Below, piece by piece: positions 1 to 7,791 of a DNA stretch of 37,635 nt. Under the pieces are notes generated by a model. That model ran no database searches. It saw only the letters and a list, made by a program, of their open reading frames with translations, and was not told the DNA's origin. The first letter of the stretch is position 1; every line of letters starts with the position of its first letter. Source of the DNA: an uncultured Acidimicrobiaceae bacterium (GTDB taxonomy: Bacteria > Actinomycetota > Acidimicrobiia > Acidimicrobiales > RAAP-2). The translations under genes were made by a program, and so were the position numbers. Where the stretch lies: positions 1 through 37,635 of the forward strand of contig CAIQOJ010000044.1 in the NCBI GenBank assembly GCA_903873395.1. Reading direction: 5' to 3'.

Positions 1-666
1 CATCGAGGCAGCCACATCGGATTCGGGGGCAGCGCCGTGGCTCTCGAAGGGTGATTCGTCACTGACGAGCAGGCTGGCGGCATCGGCCATAAAGCGAGGG
101 ATGTCCATGAACGACATGTGGCCAGTACCGGCGGTGACCAGCGCCCCGGCATAGAGCGTGTCGAGCACTCGCACGACGGCGGGGTCAGCATCAGGGCCGA
201 GGGCAGCCGACAGCCGTCGGTGAGTCAGGGCACCGATCCGGTCACGCAAGTGCCGTACTTCGGGGTGTGGGCTGATCAAAGCGACTGTGCAGGCATCGAT
301 CAAGGCCGGGTTCCGACCGGCGAAGGGAATCATGTCCGCCACGGCCCGCTCCACTCGTTGAGCCGGCGAACTCCCCGGATCGGCGTCAACAGGGGCAAGG
401 GCTTCAGTGCGACGCCAGAGCACCTCGGCCAACAGATGGTCTTTGGAACTGAAGTAGGTGTAGGCCGTTGCTGGAGCGACTCCCGCTCGCCGGGCCACAC
501 TGCGCACGGTCATCTTGGCGTAGCCGACTTCCTCGGTCTCTTCGGCGGCTGCTTGGACCAACTTGTCGACGGCATCGGCTTGGCGATGCGTGAGTCGCCG
601 CCGGGTGCCCTCAAATCGCTCGACGACCTGGTCACCGGCGTGGAGGGGAGCGACGGGTGCGGTCAT
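1..666 (-). CDS. TetR/AcrR family transcriptional regulator (partial, C-terminus beyond window)
   Basis: The reverse strand reads 222 codons without a stop from an ATG at 666 to the window edge, so the 3' end is missing. Residues about 25-75 form a TetR-type N-terminal helix-turn-helix: a helix rich in Ala and Glu, then TVRSVARRAGVAPATAYTYF followed by SSKDHLLAEV, the usual recognition helix and YxYFxxK signature. The rest is the variable ligand-binding helical domain, which does not reveal the inducer. The ATG overlaps the stop of the upstream DUF6125-like gene (ATGA), so the two are probably co-translated. By position it is the likely repressor of the divergent catabolic genes; a short palindrome in the shared intergenic region is a candidate operator. 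The family call is firm, the target is inferred. Confidence 0.93.
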   Translation of the reverse strand, partial: MTAPVAPLHAGDQVVERFEGTRRRLTHRQADAVDKLVQAAAEETEEVGYAKMTVRSVARRAGVAPATAYTYFSSKDHLLAEVLWRRTEALAPVDADPGSSPAQRVERAVADMIPFAGRNPALIDACTVALISPHPEVRHLRDRIGALTHRRLSAALGPDADPAVVRVLDTLYAGALVTAGTGHMSFMDIPRFMADAASLLVSDESPFESHGAAPESDVAASM

Positions 667-1436
667 CGGACACCTTGGGCGGACTCGGGCGATCCAGTCG
701 ATGCCGGGAGGTGCGGCGTGCCGTCGCGCATGGGAGGGAACTGAAAGGTGGCCGCAGTGGTCATCGATGTGATTTTGGTGATGTCGGCCTCGGGAAGCGT
801 TTCGGTGTCGTCATCGATGACAACTTCCCACCGACAGTGTGGGACCCGGTCGCCGGGCACCCGAGGTGGCCGATGGACATGTCGGATGCGGGCTTTGGGG
901 TTGATGGCCTGGGCTGTCACGTCAAATGTCCCGTCCTCGATGTGGTGACACATCCCGGTGACCATGGAATCACCCCAGGGCTCGGCGTCCATCAACGCCC
1001 CGCAGTACGCGAGCTCGAAGAATCCATGATGCTCGTCGACCACCTCGTAGTGAACGTCGAGGTAGTGATGGGGGAAGCCCGGGTCGACTTGGAGAACTTT
1101 GAAGATGGCGGCGACATCGTCCCCTTCGATTCCCATGATGGCCCGGAGGCGTCGGCCGTAGACCGGACTGGCTCCGCGCCACTCCTCGATGGCCAATCGC
1201 TTCATCTCGTCAAGTCCGAGCGACATCCCAATGGCGGCGCACATCGAGCGGTCGAGCAGGTGCACGGCTTGGGCGTACTCGCGCACTAGGCGGACCAGTG
1301 CTTCCTTGGAAAGATCCTCGTAACGGAAGTCCGGGCGGAACTCTCCGGAGTAGTCGGCCATGGCGACGTCGGCCCCTGGATCATCGAATGCATCGGTCGA
1401 TGAGGTGGTGGCACCTTCGGCGTTGGAACCGGTCAT
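663..1436 (-). CDS. DUF6125-like conserved protein of unknown function
   Basis: A 257-residue soluble protein without signal peptide or membrane segment. After a low-complexity N-terminus (about 35 residues) comes a conserved-looking core with FRPDFRYEDLSKEALVRLVR, later MCHHIEDGTFD and a basic HRPPR stretch, and a disordered Pro/Ser-rich tail. The core resembles actinobacterial proteins I associate with DUF6125 (L-2-amino-thiazoline-carboxylate-hydrolase-like annotations); this is memory of the family, not a search. The clustered Cys/His residues could bind metal, but that is inference. It is the first gene of a leftward pair whose stop overlaps the TetR start. A TAGGTT hexamer lies exactly 6 nt before the ATG with no Shine-Dalgarno, suggesting leaderless initiation. 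Its place beside a catabolic run suggests a linked accessory role. Confidence 0.8.
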   Translation of the reverse strand: MTGSNAEGATTSSTDAFDDPGADVAMADYSGEFRPDFRYEDLSKEALVRLVREYAQAVHLLDRSMCAAIGMSLGLDEMKRLAIEEWRGASPVYGRRLRAIMGIEGDDVAAIFKVLQVDPGFPHHYLDVHYEVVDEHHGFFELAYCGALMDAEPWGDSMVTGMCHHIEDGTFDVTAQAINPKARIRHVHRPPRVPGDRVPHCRWEVVIDDDTETLPEADITKITSMTTAATFQFPPMRDGTPHLPASTGSPESAQGVR

Positions 1437-1484
1437 GTGTCCAACCTATAGTCCAGACACCTGTCCAGCAATGAGGGAGTTTCG
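1437..1484. promoter_or_regulatory. Divergent promoter region with candidate TetR operator
   Basis: This 48-bp gap separates the leftward DUF6125-TetR pair from the rightward catabolic run. On the minus strand TTGCTG (1471-1466), a 17-bp spacer and TAGGTT (1448-1443) form a plausible promoter, with TAGGTT 6 nt from the ATG at 1436. Inside that spacer lies the inverted repeat GACA-CC-TGTC (1456-1465), flanked by a GTCCAG direct repeat (1451-1456 and 1463-1468). Placement between -35 and -10 suits a TetR-type operator. On the plus strand GAGGGAG (1473-1479) is the ribosome site for the GTG at 1485. The operator role is inference; the palindrome is shorter than most TetR sites. Confidence 0.5.
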
Positions 1485-2375
1485 GTGTCCGACGACGTAA
1501 CAGCCCGCACGGAGTCACCTCGAGAGGGACCGGCGATTGCCGTGATCGGACTCGGAGCCATCGGCGACGGAGTCGCCCGCAGCGTGTCCTCTGCCGGCCT
1601 GCCGTTGATCGTGTGCGATGTCCGCCCTGAAGCGACCGATCGCTACGCGGAGATTGCCACGGTGGCCGGTTCACCGGCCGAGGCGGCCGCACGTGCGGAC
1701 ATCGTGGTGGTGGCCGTTGTCGATGACGCGCAAGTCCACGCTGTGCTGTCGGGACCGGATGGAGGACTAGCCGGTGCTGGTCCCGGGACCGCCGTCGTGG
1801 TCGTGAGCACCATTACTGCCCAATGCGTCGCTGACCTCGGCGTGGAGGCAGCGGCCGCGGGCGTGACCCTGCTTGACTGCGGCGTGAGTGGCGGACCAGC
1901 TGCTGCTGCCTCGGGGGACCTGATTTGCATGGTCGGCGGCGACGAGGCTGACGTAGCGCGCCTGGCTCCCTTGTTCGATGCCATCGGAAGTCTCACGGTG
2001 CACATGGGGCCATTCGGATCAGGGCTGGCCGCCAAACTGGCACGCAATCTCATTCAGTACGGCTCTTGGCTTGCCGCCCATGAAGGTCAGGTCTTGGCCG
2101 AAGCGGCAGGTATTGAACTCTCCAAGTTGGCACAGGTCGTGCGGGCCAGCGATGCCCGGATTGGTGGACCGGCAACGTTGATGTTCCGTGCGACCACTGC
2201 CCCTCTGGCCGCAGACGACGGACTGAGGAGTCACATGGCCACTGCCGCAAGCTTGGCCCATAAAGACCTGCAGGCCGCACTTGCGCTGGCCGCAGGCCTC
2301 GATGTGGCACTGCCGTTGACAGAGATGACCGAAGCCCGAACCGACACCATCTTCGGAGTGGACGGTCCGGCGTAG
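1485..2375 (+). CDS. NAD(P)-dependent beta-hydroxyacid dehydrogenase (3-hydroxyisobutyrate dehydrogenase family)
   Basis: A 296-residue protein of the 6-phosphogluconate/3-hydroxyisobutyrate dehydrogenase superfamily. The Rossmann motif GLGAIG is at residues 22-27, the substrate-binding DCGVSGGP at 131-138, and the catalytic lysine is expected at K184 in GSGLAAKLARN, with the all-helical C-terminal domain after it. The family oxidises beta-hydroxyacids such as 3-hydroxyisobutyrate, or reduces small semialdehydes; the substrate here is unknown. The GTG start is chosen because GAGGGAG lies 5 nt upstream and the ATG at 1471 is in another frame and soon stops. It is the first rightward gene of the catabolic run, so it probably shares the region's TetR control. 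Confidence 0.93.
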   Translation: MSDDVTARTESPREGPAIAVIGLGAIGDGVARSVSSAGLPLIVCDVRPEATDRYAEIATVAGSPAEAAARADIVVVAVVDDAQVHAVLSGPDGGLAGAGPGTAVVVVSTITAQCVADLGVEAAAAGVTLLDCGVSGGPAAAASGDLICMVGGDEADVARLAPLFDAIGSLTVHMGPFGSGLAAKLARNLIQYGSWLAAHEGQVLAEAAGIELSKLAQVVRASDARIGGPATLMFRATTAPLAADDGLRSHMATAASLAHKDLQAALALAAGLDVALPLTEMTEARTDTIFGVDGPA

Positions 2376-2450
2376 CGTGCAGGCACTACACCGCAGGGGC
2401 GTTGACGAAACGACTCGCCACTGCGCCAAGACGACAACGGGGGAGTGGGA

Positions 2451-3941
2451 ATGAGCGACGGAACGACCACGGCAGGCCTCGGCCCAGTGGTGGGCGAGGA
2501 GCGGATGCTGATCGACGGTGAGTTACGAGCCGCTCGGTCGGGCAAGGTGTTCGAGACGGTCAATCCGGCCACGGGCGAGGTGCTCGGTGTGGCTGCAGAT
2601 GGCTCAGCCGACGACCTCGATGATGCCATTGGTGCTGCTCGACGCGCCTTTGACTCGACCGACTGGTCGACCAACGTGGACCGTCGGGTCGCCGGACTCC
2701 GTCAACTGCACGCGGCATTGGTGGCCCGGACCGAGGAGCTGCGGCCGATGACCGTGGCTGAAGTGGGGGCACCACTCGGCATGACCCACCATGCCCAACT
2801 GAACACGCCCATTGAGTCGTTGGCGTGGGTGGCCGACCTGCTCGAGGGATACGCCTTCGAGACTGATCTCGGCAACGCTGCGCCTCTCGGTATCCCGTCC
2901 CATCGGTGGATCCGCCGCGAGGCCACCGGTGTGGTCGGAGCGGTGACCCCTTGGAACGTGCCCCACCAGATCAATCTCGCCAAGCTCGGCCCAGCCTTGG
3001 CCGCTGGGAACACTGTGGTGTTGAAGCCTGCTCCGGACACACCGTGGTGTGCCACCGTGCTGGGTCGGATCATCGCCGAAGACACCGACATCCCGCCGGG
3101 GGTGGTCAACGTCGTGCCATCGGCCGACCATGCCGTGGGGGCCCTACTGTCCAGCGATCCCCGTGTGGACATGGTGAGCTTCACCGGTTCTACGGCTACC
3201 GGTCGTAAGGTCATGGTCGCCGCGTCGGAGTCCATCAAGAAGGTCTTCTTGGAGTTGGGCGGAAAGTCCGCTTTCGTCGTCCTCGACGATGCTGATTTCG
3301 GCGGTGCCTGCGCCACTGCTGCATTCACCGTCTGCACACATGCTGGCCAGGGCTGCGTGATCACGACGCGCCTCATCGTGCCTCGGTCTCGGTTCGACGA
3401 AGCCGTAGAAGCCACCGCCAAGGTCATGGCCGTACTTCCTGCCGGAGACCCGACCGACCCCGGTACGGTGTGCGGTCCGCTGATCAGCGCCCGTCAGCGC
3501 GATCGAGTGGAGGAGTACTTGCGCCTGGCTGTCGCCGACGGTGGCTCGTTCGTACTGGGCGGCGGTCGGCCCGAGGGTCTGTCCGCAGGCTTCTTCGTCG
3601 AGCCAACACTCATCGTCGGACTGCCTAACTCCTCCCGAGTGGCGCAAGAGGAGATCTTCGGACCCGTTTTGACCGTCATTCCCCATGACGGCGATGACGA
3701 TGCTGTGGCCCTGGCCAACGATTCGATCTACGGACTCTCCGGCTCCGTCTGGGGTGAACGTGATCGGGCGATCTCGGTAGCCAATCGGATCCGTACTGGC
3801 ACCATGGGAATCAACGGCGGTCTCTGGTTCAGTCCTGACGTGCCGTTCGGTGGCTACCGCCAGTCAGGCGTGGGGCGCGAATCGGGCATTGCAGGGTTCG
3901 AGGAGTACCTCGAGACCAAGTCGCTGGCCGAACCAGCATGA
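2451..3941 (+). CDS. NAD(P)-dependent aldehyde dehydrogenase
   Basis: A 496-residue member of the aldehyde dehydrogenase superfamily, oxidising an aldehyde to the carboxylate with NAD(P)+. Counting from this start, the canonical residues fall at N169 (TPWN), E268 (FLELGGKSA) and the nucleophile C302 (HAGQGC), the numbering usual for class 1/2 ALDHs, which supports full length and the start. A GTG 6 nt upstream (2445) is in frame, but the purine-rich GGGGGAG lies at the right distance for the ATG at 2451. The tail has FGGYRQSGVGRE as in typical ALDHs. It follows the hydroxyacid dehydrogenase by 75 bp, so the pair could act alcohol to aldehyde to acid; the real substrate cannot be read from sequence. 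Confidence 0.96.
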   Translation: MSDGTTTAGLGPVVGEERMLIDGELRAARSGKVFETVNPATGEVLGVAADGSADDLDDAIGAARRAFDSTDWSTNVDRRVAGLRQLHAALVARTEELRPMTVAEVGAPLGMTHHAQLNTPIESLAWVADLLEGYAFETDLGNAAPLGIPSHRWIRREATGVVGAVTPWNVPHQINLAKLGPALAAGNTVVLKPAPDTPWCATVLGRIIAEDTDIPPGVVNVVPSADHAVGALLSSDPRVDMVSFTGSTATGRKVMVAASESIKKVFLELGGKSAFVVLDDADFGGACATAAFTVCTHAGQGCVITTRLIVPRSRFDEAVEATAKVMAVLPAGDPTDPGTVCGPLISARQRDRVEEYLRLAVADGGSFVLGGGRPEGLSAGFFVEPTLIVGLPNSSRVAQEEIFGPVLTVIPHDGDDDAVALANDSIYGLSGSVWGERDRAISVANRIRTGTMGINGGLWFSPDVPFGGYRQSGVGRESGIAGFEEYLETKSLAEPA

Positions 3942-3992
3942 TGGTCGAGGCATACACGACGGCGAGCGCCGACAGCGGAGGAGGATCTACTG

Positions 3993-4388
3993 ATGAGTGA
4001 CGAGACCATGGACGCACGGGCAGCAGGTAGGGCCAAGATGCAGGAGGTCTATGGGTTCAACGTCGACCCGGACACCGTGGAGGGCCCCTACGTCGACGTC
4101 ACCGTCGACCACCTCTTCGGCGCAATCTGGACCCGAGAGGCGCTGTCCATCCGGGATCGACGCCTGATCACGATCGGCGTGTTGGCTTCCCAAGGCAAAG
4201 ATGATCTGTGCGAGATCCAGTTCGGTGCCGCCCTCGAGCGCGGCGAGTTTGACGAAGAGCAACTGCGTGAGCTGGTGCTCCACCTGGCCCACTACATCGG
4301 CTGGCCGCTGTCTACCGGGGTCAACGCTGCCGCGGAGAAGGTCATCGCCCGCCGAGCCAAGGCCGCCAAGGCCATCGCAGACGGCTGA
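3993..4388 (+). CDS. Carboxymuconolactone decarboxylase (CMD) family protein
   Basis: A 131-residue small helical protein. The core RDRRLITIGVLASQGKDDL, then a helix with QFGAALERGEFDEEQLREL and HLAHYIGWP, is the AhpD/CMD fold as seen in gamma-carboxymuconolactone decarboxylases. The peroxidase-type CxxC of AhpD is absent (only one Cys, in DDLCEIQ), so a thiol-peroxidase role is unlikely. True CMD decarboxylates a lactone of the protocatechuate branch of beta-ketoadipate catabolism, but most family members have no assigned reaction. GGAGGAGG at 3977-3984 is a strong ribosome site 8 nt before the ATG. Its place between aldehyde and short-chain dehydrogenases suggests a step in the same degradation route. 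Confidence 0.9.
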   Translation: MSDETMDARAAGRAKMQEVYGFNVDPDTVEGPYVDVTVDHLFGAIWTREALSIRDRRLITIGVLASQGKDDLCEIQFGAALERGEFDEEQLRELVLHLAHYIGWPLSTGVNAAAEKVIARRAKAAKAIADG

Positions 4389-4486
4389 GCGTCGCCCTCG
4401 AAGCAACGCCTGCCCGTCGGTCCAACCCATGACCCTTCCTTCGCCCGCACTGTTCTTCACTGATCGACTCTGAAACGAGGTTTCCC

Positions 4487-5251
4487 ATGCCCACCACGAC
4501 CTTCGACTTCACGGGGAAAGTGGCGATCGTCACCGGCTCGGCTGGTGGCATCGGCCAGGCCTATGCCGAGGCTCTGGCCCGGGCCGGCGCATCCGTGGTG
4601 GTGGCCGATATCGATGCAGATGGCGCCGAAGCGGTAGCTGGCGGCATCCGTGCCGCGGGAGGTTCGGCGGTGGCTGTCGGCGTCGATGTCGCCGATCCGA
4701 CGTCGGCCGAGGCCATGGCCGCCATGGCTGTCGACACCTTCGGTGGCATCGACTTCCTGGTCAACAATGCAGCCATCTTCGGGGGGATGAAGCTCGATCT
4801 GCTCATCACCGTGGACTGGGAGTATCTCCAGCGCTTCTTGTCGGTCAACATGCTGGGCGCCCTGGTCTGCACTCGGGCGTGTTACCCCGCATTCCAAGCC
4901 CGAGGTGGCGGTGCCGTCGTTAACCAGTCGTCGACAGCGGCGTATCTCTACGCCGGCTTCTACGGACTGGCCAAGGCCGGGGTGAACTCCATCACCCAAC
5001 AGTTGGCCCACGAGGTAGCCGGATCGAAGATCCGGGTCAACGCCATCGCTCCGGGACCCATCGATACTGAGGCTTCCCGCTCGGTGGTTCCTGATGCCTT
5101 CATGCAGCCGATCCTGAACGGGTTGGCCATCAAGCGTCAGGGCCAGCCCGACGATCTGGTGGGCATGTGTCTGTTCCTGCTGTCCGACGAGGCCTCATGG
5201 ATGACCGGTCATGTGGTCAACGTGGACGGCGGCCAGATCTTCCGGGCATGA
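4487..5251 (+). CDS. Short-chain dehydrogenase/reductase (SDR, classical)
   Basis: A 254-residue classical SDR oxidoreductase. The cofactor motif TGSAGGIG is at residues 16-23, Asp near 41 at the end of the second strand favours NAD(H), NNAA is at 93-96, and the active site shows Ser148/149, Tyr159 and Lys163 (YGLAK), then PGPIDTEAS and the C-terminal GHVVNVDGG. The family oxidises or reduces hydroxy/keto groups; here probably a hydroxyacyl-CoA or ring alcohol, given the enoyl-CoA hydratase next door. GAGG sits 6 nt before the ATG. Its stop overlaps the start of the next gene by 4 bp (ATGA), so the two products are likely made together. Confidence 0.96.
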   Translation: MPTTTFDFTGKVAIVTGSAGGIGQAYAEALARAGASVVVADIDADGAEAVAGGIRAAGGSAVAVGVDVADPTSAEAMAAMAVDTFGGIDFLVNNAAIFGGMKLDLLITVDWEYLQRFLSVNMLGALVCTRACYPAFQARGGGAVVNQSSTAAYLYAGFYGLAKAGVNSITQQLAHEVAGSKIRVNAIAPGPIDTEASRSVVPDAFMQPILNGLAIKRQGQPDDLVGMCLFLLSDEASWMTGHVVNVDGGQIFRA

Positions 5252-6015
5252 GTCCTCCCCATCGCATCGCTCGTGAACGCCACGACGGCGTCATGGTCAT
5301 CGCCTTCGACCGGCCTGAGGTCCGCAACGCATTTGACCGGGCCATGTATTTCGCGGTGACCGAGGCACTCGAAGATGCGTTGGACGATGACGAGGTGCGG
5401 GCCGTGATCCTCTGTGGGCGAGGCCCGTCGTTCTGCGCCGGCCAGGACCTCAAGGAGATGGCGGCCATTGCCACCGGGGCCGACGACAGCGTGGGCGAGC
5501 CCGGCTTCCAAGGTCTGCTCGACGTGCTCGGACGGTTCGACAAGCCGCTGTTGGCTGCCGTCCACGGCGCGGGCATGGGACTGGGTTTTTCGATCCTTGG
5601 TCACGTGGACCTGGTGCTTGTCGACACCACGGCCCGACTCCAGGTCCCGTTCGCACAGATGGGCGTGCCTCCTGAGGCTGCATCCAGTGTGCTGCTCCCG
5701 GCACGCATGGGATGGCAGCGAGCCGCCGAGGTGCTGTTGACCTCGCGCTGGATCCTGGCTGACGAGGCGGTGGCGTCGGGCGTCGCCCTGCGGGTCTGTG
5801 CCGAAGGGACGGCTCTGGACGAGGCCCTTGCCCTGGCTACCACCATCGCTGCCCACCCTGGTGGGGCAACGAGGACGATCAAACGACTGTTGCTGGCCGG
5901 ACGTGGTGATGCTGTGGCCGAAGCCCGCGCCCGAGAAGAGGCATCTTTTGCGGCGCTCTTCGCTGATCCGGATGCCAATCCCGGTGCTGGCCTGACCGCA
6001 GCGTTGGAGTCCTAA
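5248..6015 (+). CDS. Enoyl-CoA hydratase/isomerase family protein
   Basis: A 255-residue crotonase-fold protein. The oxyanion-hole segments are CAGQDLKEM (residues 63-71) and HGAGMGLG (106-113); a Glu at 143 in GVPPEAASSVLLP sits where crotonases and 2,3-enoyl-CoA isomerases place an acid/base. The other classical hydratase glutamate is not evident, so isomerase or another crotonase chemistry is possible. The reading frame extends upstream to 5167, but the ATG at 5248 overlaps the SDR stop and gives the normal family N-terminus, so it is preferred. With the SDR and the thioesterase it indicates that the pathway runs through acyl-CoA intermediates. Confidence 0.94.
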   Translation: MSPPHRIARERHDGVMVIAFDRPEVRNAFDRAMYFAVTEALEDALDDDEVRAVILCGRGPSFCAGQDLKEMAAIATGADDSVGEPGFQGLLDVLGRFDKPLLAAVHGAGMGLGFSILGHVDLVLVDTTARLQVPFAQMGVPPEAASSVLLPARMGWQRAAEVLLTSRWILADEAVASGVALRVCAEGTALDEALALATTIAAHPGGATRTIKRLLLAGRGDAVAEARAREEASFAALFADPDANPGAGLTAALES

Positions 6016-6018
6016 ACC

Positions 6019-6873
6019 GTGCGACTGGGTATCACCTCATTCCTGACGGATAGGGCAATGGCACCAGCAGCGCTTGCCCGTGCCGCTGAGGAGCGAGGCT
6101 TCACGTCGCTCTATCTGCCCGAGCACACCCACCTGCCGGTCCGGGCCGACACGCCACCGGGCCTCGTGGACGGTGTGTCGCTGGATGACTACAAGGCCAG
6201 CCTCGACCCGTTCGTGGCGCTCGCCACCGCAGCGTCGGTGACCACCACCTTGCGCCTGGGAACAGGGATCGTCCTGGCTGCCCAACACGACCCCATCGTC
6301 CTGGCCAAACAGGTGGCCACCTTGGATCACCTGAGCGGTGGCCGGGTCGAACTTGGAATCGGCTACGGCTGGAACCGCGAGGAGGCGGCTGACCACGGAC
6401 TCGACTTCGATCAGCGACGCCAGGTGGCTCGTGAGCACCTCCTGTGCATGCGGGCCCTCTGGCAGGACGATCCGGCCGAGTTCCATGGCGAGTTCGTGGA
6501 TCTCGACCCGTGTTGGTCGAGACCTAAGCCCCTCCAGCGCCGGCTGCCGGTGCTCATCGGCGGCGGGGCGGGCCCCAAGACTTTTGCCGCCATCGCCGAG
6601 TTCGCCGACGGGTGGCTGCCGATCGGGGCCTCAGGCCTGAGCGAGGACCTCCCCAAGTTGCACGCTGCCTTCGAGGCTGTCGGACGGGATCCCAGCGCAG
6701 CCCGGGTCCTTCCCTTCGGCACGATCCCCTCTGCGGCCAAGCTCGAGCACCTGGCCGGCCTGGGGGTCGGCGAGGTCGTCCTGAGGTTGGCCTCGGGATC
6801 TCGAGACGCCATGATGGCCGATCTCGATGCACTTGCCGACTTCGTCCCGATAGCCGCAGAACTCCGTGCCTGA
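6019..6873 (+). CDS. LLM class F420-dependent oxidoreductase
   Basis: A 284-residue luciferase-like TIM-barrel protein. It opens MRLGITSFLTD, has LYLPEHTHLP with the conserved Glu-His pair, RLGTGIVLAAQHDPIVLAKQ, the GRVELGIGYGWN turn of cofactor-binding LLM enzymes, and PVLIGGGAGPKTF. This is the actinobacterial type annotated as coenzyme F420-dependent (TIGR03619-like by recollection). Such enzymes carry out hydride transfers on alcohols, ketones or unsaturated substrates. The GTG start lies 3 nt after the preceding stop. It implies the host makes F420, which fits Actinobacteria. F420 rather than flavin as cofactor is inferred from family, not from a diagnostic residue. Confidence 0.93.
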   Translation: MRLGITSFLTDRAMAPAALARAAEERGFTSLYLPEHTHLPVRADTPPGLVDGVSLDDYKASLDPFVALATAASVTTTLRLGTGIVLAAQHDPIVLAKQVATLDHLSGGRVELGIGYGWNREEAADHGLDFDQRRQVAREHLLCMRALWQDDPAEFHGEFVDLDPCWSRPKPLQRRLPVLIGGGAGPKTFAAIAEFADGWLPIGASGLSEDLPKLHAAFEAVGRDPSAARVLPFGTIPSAAKLEHLAGLGVGEVVLRLASGSRDAMMADLDALADFVPIAAELRA

Positions 6874-7609
6874 CGGGATGTTCGAGGAGAGTCCTCGACG
6901 CCAAGGGCCGCCAGGTCGGCCGTGGTCCGGTGGCGGGCGAGAAGAGTTGGCGCAGGCGGTTCGCCGCTTGATGGAACTCACGGTGACATCGATGCCCGCG
7001 TCCGGGACGTTGCTCGACACCGCCAGGGCGGTCGATCGCTTGGCCGACCGCCTCGCCGCCGAGGTGCCCGAGGAAGGCCCGGTTCCCCAAGCACGCTTCT
7101 CCGAGGACACCGTGCTCGCCGACCAGGCACCCTCGCTGGTGTCGGCCATGCCCTTCGACATGATCGTCGGGCCCTGTAACCCGCTGGCCCCGCCGATCGA
7201 GATGTGGTTCGAGCCACCACTGGCCAAGGGCCGGGCGGTGTTCACTCCGACCTACGAGGGGGCACCCGGCCTCGTCCACGGCGCGGCACTGGCTGCCGCC
7301 TTCGACATCATCCTGACGGGGGCCAACGTCTTGGCCGATGGAGCCGGCCCGACGGTCGAACTCACCATCCGCTACCGCAAGCCCACTCGGATCGGCGTGG
7401 AGTCAGAGTTCGAGTCGTGGGTAAACGAGAAGACGGACCGTCGCACCTTCAGCGAGGGACGTCTCATCCAGGACGGGATAGTCACGGTGGAGGCGGTCGG
7501 GGAGTTCGTGAACATGGACCGGAGGCGGATCGAGGCCTTGCACGCCAGATCAGAGCAGGCCAGATCGAGCCCTGCGAGGCCGGACGAGGAGCGAACCGAG
7601 AAGGGGTAG
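6866..7609 (+). CDS. PaaI-like hotdog-fold thioesterase
   Basis: A 247-residue protein whose C-terminal half is a hotdog domain: EGAPGLVHGAALAAAFD matches the central helix of PaaI/4HBT thioesterases (GxVHGG type), followed by the VELTIRYRKPTRIG strand pair. About 110 residues upstream form a helical, less conserved extension, as in several actinobacterial PaaI proteins. It would hydrolyse an acyl-CoA thioester, releasing a free acid. The GTG at 6866 overlaps the LLM gene's stop by 8 bp; an ATG at 6878 would shorten it by four residues and cannot be excluded. As the last enzyme of the run it may recycle CoA or relieve dead-end acyl-CoAs. Confidence 0.88.
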   Translation: MPDGMFEESPRRQGPPGRPWSGGGREELAQAVRRLMELTVTSMPASGTLLDTARAVDRLADRLAAEVPEEGPVPQARFSEDTVLADQAPSLVSAMPFDMIVGPCNPLAPPIEMWFEPPLAKGRAVFTPTYEGAPGLVHGAALAAAFDIILTGANVLADGAGPTVELTIRYRKPTRIGVESEFESWVNEKTDRRTFSEGRLIQDGIVTVEAVGEFVNMDRRRIEALHARSEQARSSPARPDEERTEKG

Positions 7610-7715
7610 GAATCAGTTCAGGGGATCGCCGAGACGGGCACATGCACCTGAGATGGCCCCGTCACCAGGACCTTTCCCACGCAGGGTATGACCAGCACGG
7701 CGCCAGCGCATTCTC

Positions 7716-7787
7716 TAGTGTCGATCGGGACGGCATCGGCTGGCGGGGGGAATCGTCGGTCGGGCTGCTCACGGATGAAGGGGAGAG
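7716..7787 (+). promoter_or_regulatory. Candidate promoter and leader for the substrate-binding lipoprotein
   Basis: In the 182-bp gap after the thioesterase gene, TAGTGT (7716-7721) is a -10-like hexamer and GGGGAGAG (7780-7787) a strong ribosome site, 4 nt before the GTG at 7792. This would give a leader of roughly 60 nt and allow expression separate from the enzyme genes. No clear -35 is visible. No other gene is seen in the gap. Confidence 0.3.
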
Positions 7788-7791
7788 CATC

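Noticed and set aside
118-744. Plus-strand frame of 208 codons over the TetR gene
   Set aside because: The minus strand encodes a clear TetR helix-turn-helix; the plus product has no recognisable feature.
6866-7609. CMD-like and thioesterase genes as a beta-ketoadipate pathway
   Set aside because: No ring-cleavage dioxygenase, cycloisomerase or CoA transferase is present, so the named pathway cannot be claimed.
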